Below are positions 62,177 through 64,000 of a stretch of 64,000 nucleotides of DNA, piece after piece (the stretch's first letter is position 1; each line of letters starts with the position of its first letter). The stretch is from Muraenolepis orangiensis (taxonomy: Eukaryota > Chordata > Actinopteri > Gadiformes > Muraenolepididae): contig CM051001.1 in NCBI GenBank assembly GCA_027704905.1, positions 26,700,737-26,764,736 on the forward strand, written 5' to 3'. The translations under genes were made by a program, and so were the position numbers. Under the pieces are notes generated by a model. It made no database searches and had not been told where the DNA came from. It worked only from the letters and a program-made list of their open reading frames with translations.

Positions 62177-62447
62177 GTGACCGACGCTTCAGACGATGAC
62201 CTCCTTCACTCAACCGCTAGGTTCGGGTCGTACCTTTCACGTATGTTTCCTCCTGCAGTCTGTCTAGCAATGTTGTTGGTCCTATACAGCCCAGCTGGAG
62301 AGGGAGAACTTGCTGTCCAGGGAGATGGAGCGGAGGCTGCAGAACGACGTGGAGGCCATGGCCTCTCACCTCCTGCAGAAGGAGCAGGCGATCGTGGAGC
62401 TGAGGGGCAAACAGGACCTCCTGGTGGACCACCTCCGCCGGCAGCAG
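62089..62447 (+). CDS. Unrecognised coiled-coil protein, first two coding exons (partial gene)
   Basis: Exon 1 (62089-62176) encodes MRRFFKARDEDSSQIQYLTA then KCHRLAHDR plus one base before donor GTGACC. Exon 2 (62290-62447), after acceptor TATACAG, continues AQLERENLLSREMERRLQND, then VEAMASHLLQKEQAIVELRG and KQDLLVDHLRRQQ before donor GTACCG. The phases agree. The 82 residues have charged, leucine-spaced heptads typical of a long coiled coil; no signal peptide or membrane segment. I do not recognise the family with confidence, so no name is given. The next exon is not evident before 64,000, so the gene probably continues beyond the window. Confidence 0.75.
62290..62447 (+). CDS. Coiled-coil gene, coding exon 2
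   Basis: 158 nt, phase 1 acceptor and phase 0 donor. Clear heptad pattern through LERENLLSREMERRLQ and LLQKEQAIVEL. Confidence 0.78.
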
Positions 62448-62974
62448 GTACCGCAGCTCACACAAAGGGCTTCTCAATGGGAATGTGTTAAATCTGGATG
62501 AATACAAGTGAACAGTCAAGTGTTTTCAGAAACCTCAGGTTTATGGGGGTTAGTCATGAAAGAAAGGATTCATTTCTTCACACCGGTGCGCTTTTATCCA
62601 AAGCCACTTCCAAGCGAGTGTAATCTAAGAAGAAGTGTTAGAAGTGTTATCAAATACAGTGGAAACACACATGCATACATAATGTGTGGCTAGAGTGAAT
62701 TATTACTTTAAAGTTGACACATTCAACTTTAATCTACTTATTTCAATGTTGTGAAATCTTTTTCATCTTTCAAATAACAACAATGTATACCATAATAGTC
62801 ATTGGTCGAGCATAATTCATTTGATGAACATCATATCAATGTAAACAAAGTACCAAATTTGACAGACACATTGAGTTCATAAAAACATTAAGAGTTGAAG
62901 CATCGCTGAACCCATTTCTACTCTAGTAGGACTTGGTCAACTGAACCCTCTGCAGTACTCTCACTACTTCATGT

Positions 62975-63095
62975 TGTGAGGAGAGGTGGACTGATCCAGA
63001 CCTTTAGTAAAGGAACCATCGCTGTCGGAGTGGACCAAAGTCACCCTGGTTTCACCTCCCAGTTTAGGGTCAGGTTCCACAGGGAACCTTGGAGC
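62975..63095. repeat. Dispersed repeat, second copy
   Basis: Diverged direct copy of the segment at 60,690-60,835, within the proposed intron of the coiled-coil gene. Confidence 0.6.
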
Positions 63096-63121
63096 TTACA
63101 CTTCACAGCTAAGGAACCTTT

Positions 63122-63412
63122 CAAGATACAAGATATTTACATATATATATATAGGCTCATATATATATATACATATATATATATATACATATATATACAT
63201 ATATATATAAGTGACTGATAGATGGTATGAACATGTGTTGAATTATGCAAAAATATTTAAAAGCATTTAAAGTGCCAGTAGTGCAGCAGCATCATGAATA
63301 CAGTGCAGTAACTGTGATGAGTCCAGCAAAGTATGACAGTGTAATGTTAATGACAATGTTATGATCGTGGCAGCACTCCTAGCAGTTCAGTAGGTCACTG
63401 CCTGTGGATAAA
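63122..63412 (-). mobile_element. LINE 3' tail, third copy
   Basis: Starts TTCAAGATACAAGATATTTA, with the middle replaced by (AT)n, then shares AAAGTGCCAGTAGTGCA and GTGGCAGCACTCCTAGCAGT TCAGTAGGTCACTGCCTGTG with 14,225-14,365. From 63,412 to 64,000 there are short TCTACTCTAC repeats (63,420-63,590) and nothing else recognised. Confidence 0.75.
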
Positions 63413-64000
63413 AGGTCTGCACTCTTACTCTAACTCTACCCTATTATACCTGTACTCTACTATCACTCTACTCTAGTAGGAGATAGAGTGAACTCTAATT
63501 AACTTTATTATTTCTGTAGTCTACTATTACTCTACTCTTGTAAGCAGGGCGTGAGCCTACTCTACTGTAGTAGGCGATAGAGTGGACCTCGTCTTCTGGG
63601 TTCTCAGCCTTTGTCCCCAGTCCTGATCTGGGCGGTGTGGTGTGAAAGGGGTTGCCTAGCAACATCCTCCTCCCATGGACCAACTGTCTTCTGAGGTCCT
63701 GGACCGCGTCGTGTTCCCACGTCACCATAGTTTAACTTCAAACCCTCCTCACCTTCTCCGCCGGGCCCTGGCTCTGCCAGCTGGCCGGGGCGTACAGTAA
63801 TTACCCAAATTACACACCAATTATGTGCCAATGTTGACATCCACACATTTTATTACCATTAAATGTGTGATTATGATCTTTTGGTCATATTTAAAACATT
63901 TTGTTCTCAAAAGCATGTGGCGAAAAGATTTTCTTAAATATCCTCCCAAAGTTTCCCTTTGCTTCCCTTCTTCCAAACTTTCCAGAGGGTATTTTTCCAG

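Overview
This is teleost fish genomic DNA. The genes have short vertebrate-type exons with GT-AG introns, and the mobile elements are typical fish families: Tc1-like, L2/Rex-like LINEs, Ty3/gypsy, hAT-type MITEs and a tRNA-derived SINE. Roughly half of the window is tandem repeat, which is extreme even for a fish. I could not determine the species.

Genes. (1) The 5' part of a glycine receptor beta subunit gene (glrb) lies on the minus strand from about 13.5 kb down to position 227. It has seven coding exons with consistent splice phases, a probable noncoding first exon in a CpG-rich patch at 13.33-13.48 kb, and the rest of the gene left of the window. (2) A complete platelet-derived growth factor C gene (pdgfc) lies on the plus strand, with six coding exons between 31,249 and 48,308 encoding 352 residues, plus a polyadenylation signal near 49,450. 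The two genes are head-to-head, as GLRB and PDGFC are in mammals. (3) The first two coding exons of an unrecognised coiled-coil protein gene lie on the plus strand at 62,089-62,447 and run toward the right edge.

Layout. 0-11.3 kb: glrb exons, with introns filled by minisatellites, notably a 47-bp satellite of about 120 copies (5.45-11.16 kb) that runs directly into the exon 1 splice donor. 11.3-30.5 kb: intergenic region, containing an A/T-rich TATATCTAC-type satellite split into blocks by inserted elements. These include a gypsy element with LTRs, PBS and target-site duplication but no reverse transcriptase, a second gypsy fragment, a hAT-type MITE, an L2 LINE, a Tc1 element and a Rex-like LINE. 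30.5-49.5 kb: pdgfc, whose 12.9-kb first intron is a succession of minisatellites, a LINE fragment and SINEs. 49.5-61.8 kb: intergenic minisatellites, SINE and LINE tails, and a solo LTR. 61.8-64 kb: the coiled-coil gene.

Most notable observation: at two independent coding exons (glrb exon 1 and pdgfc exon 4) a tandem array begins at the 5' splice site itself. Its repeat unit carries a copy of the donor sequence, so the real donor is followed by a series of duplicate donors (about 120 and about 13). A 41-bp unit from the pdgfc exon 4 array also recurs, inverted, in pdgfc intron 1. No new enzymatic or defence system is visible; the interest lies in genome architecture.
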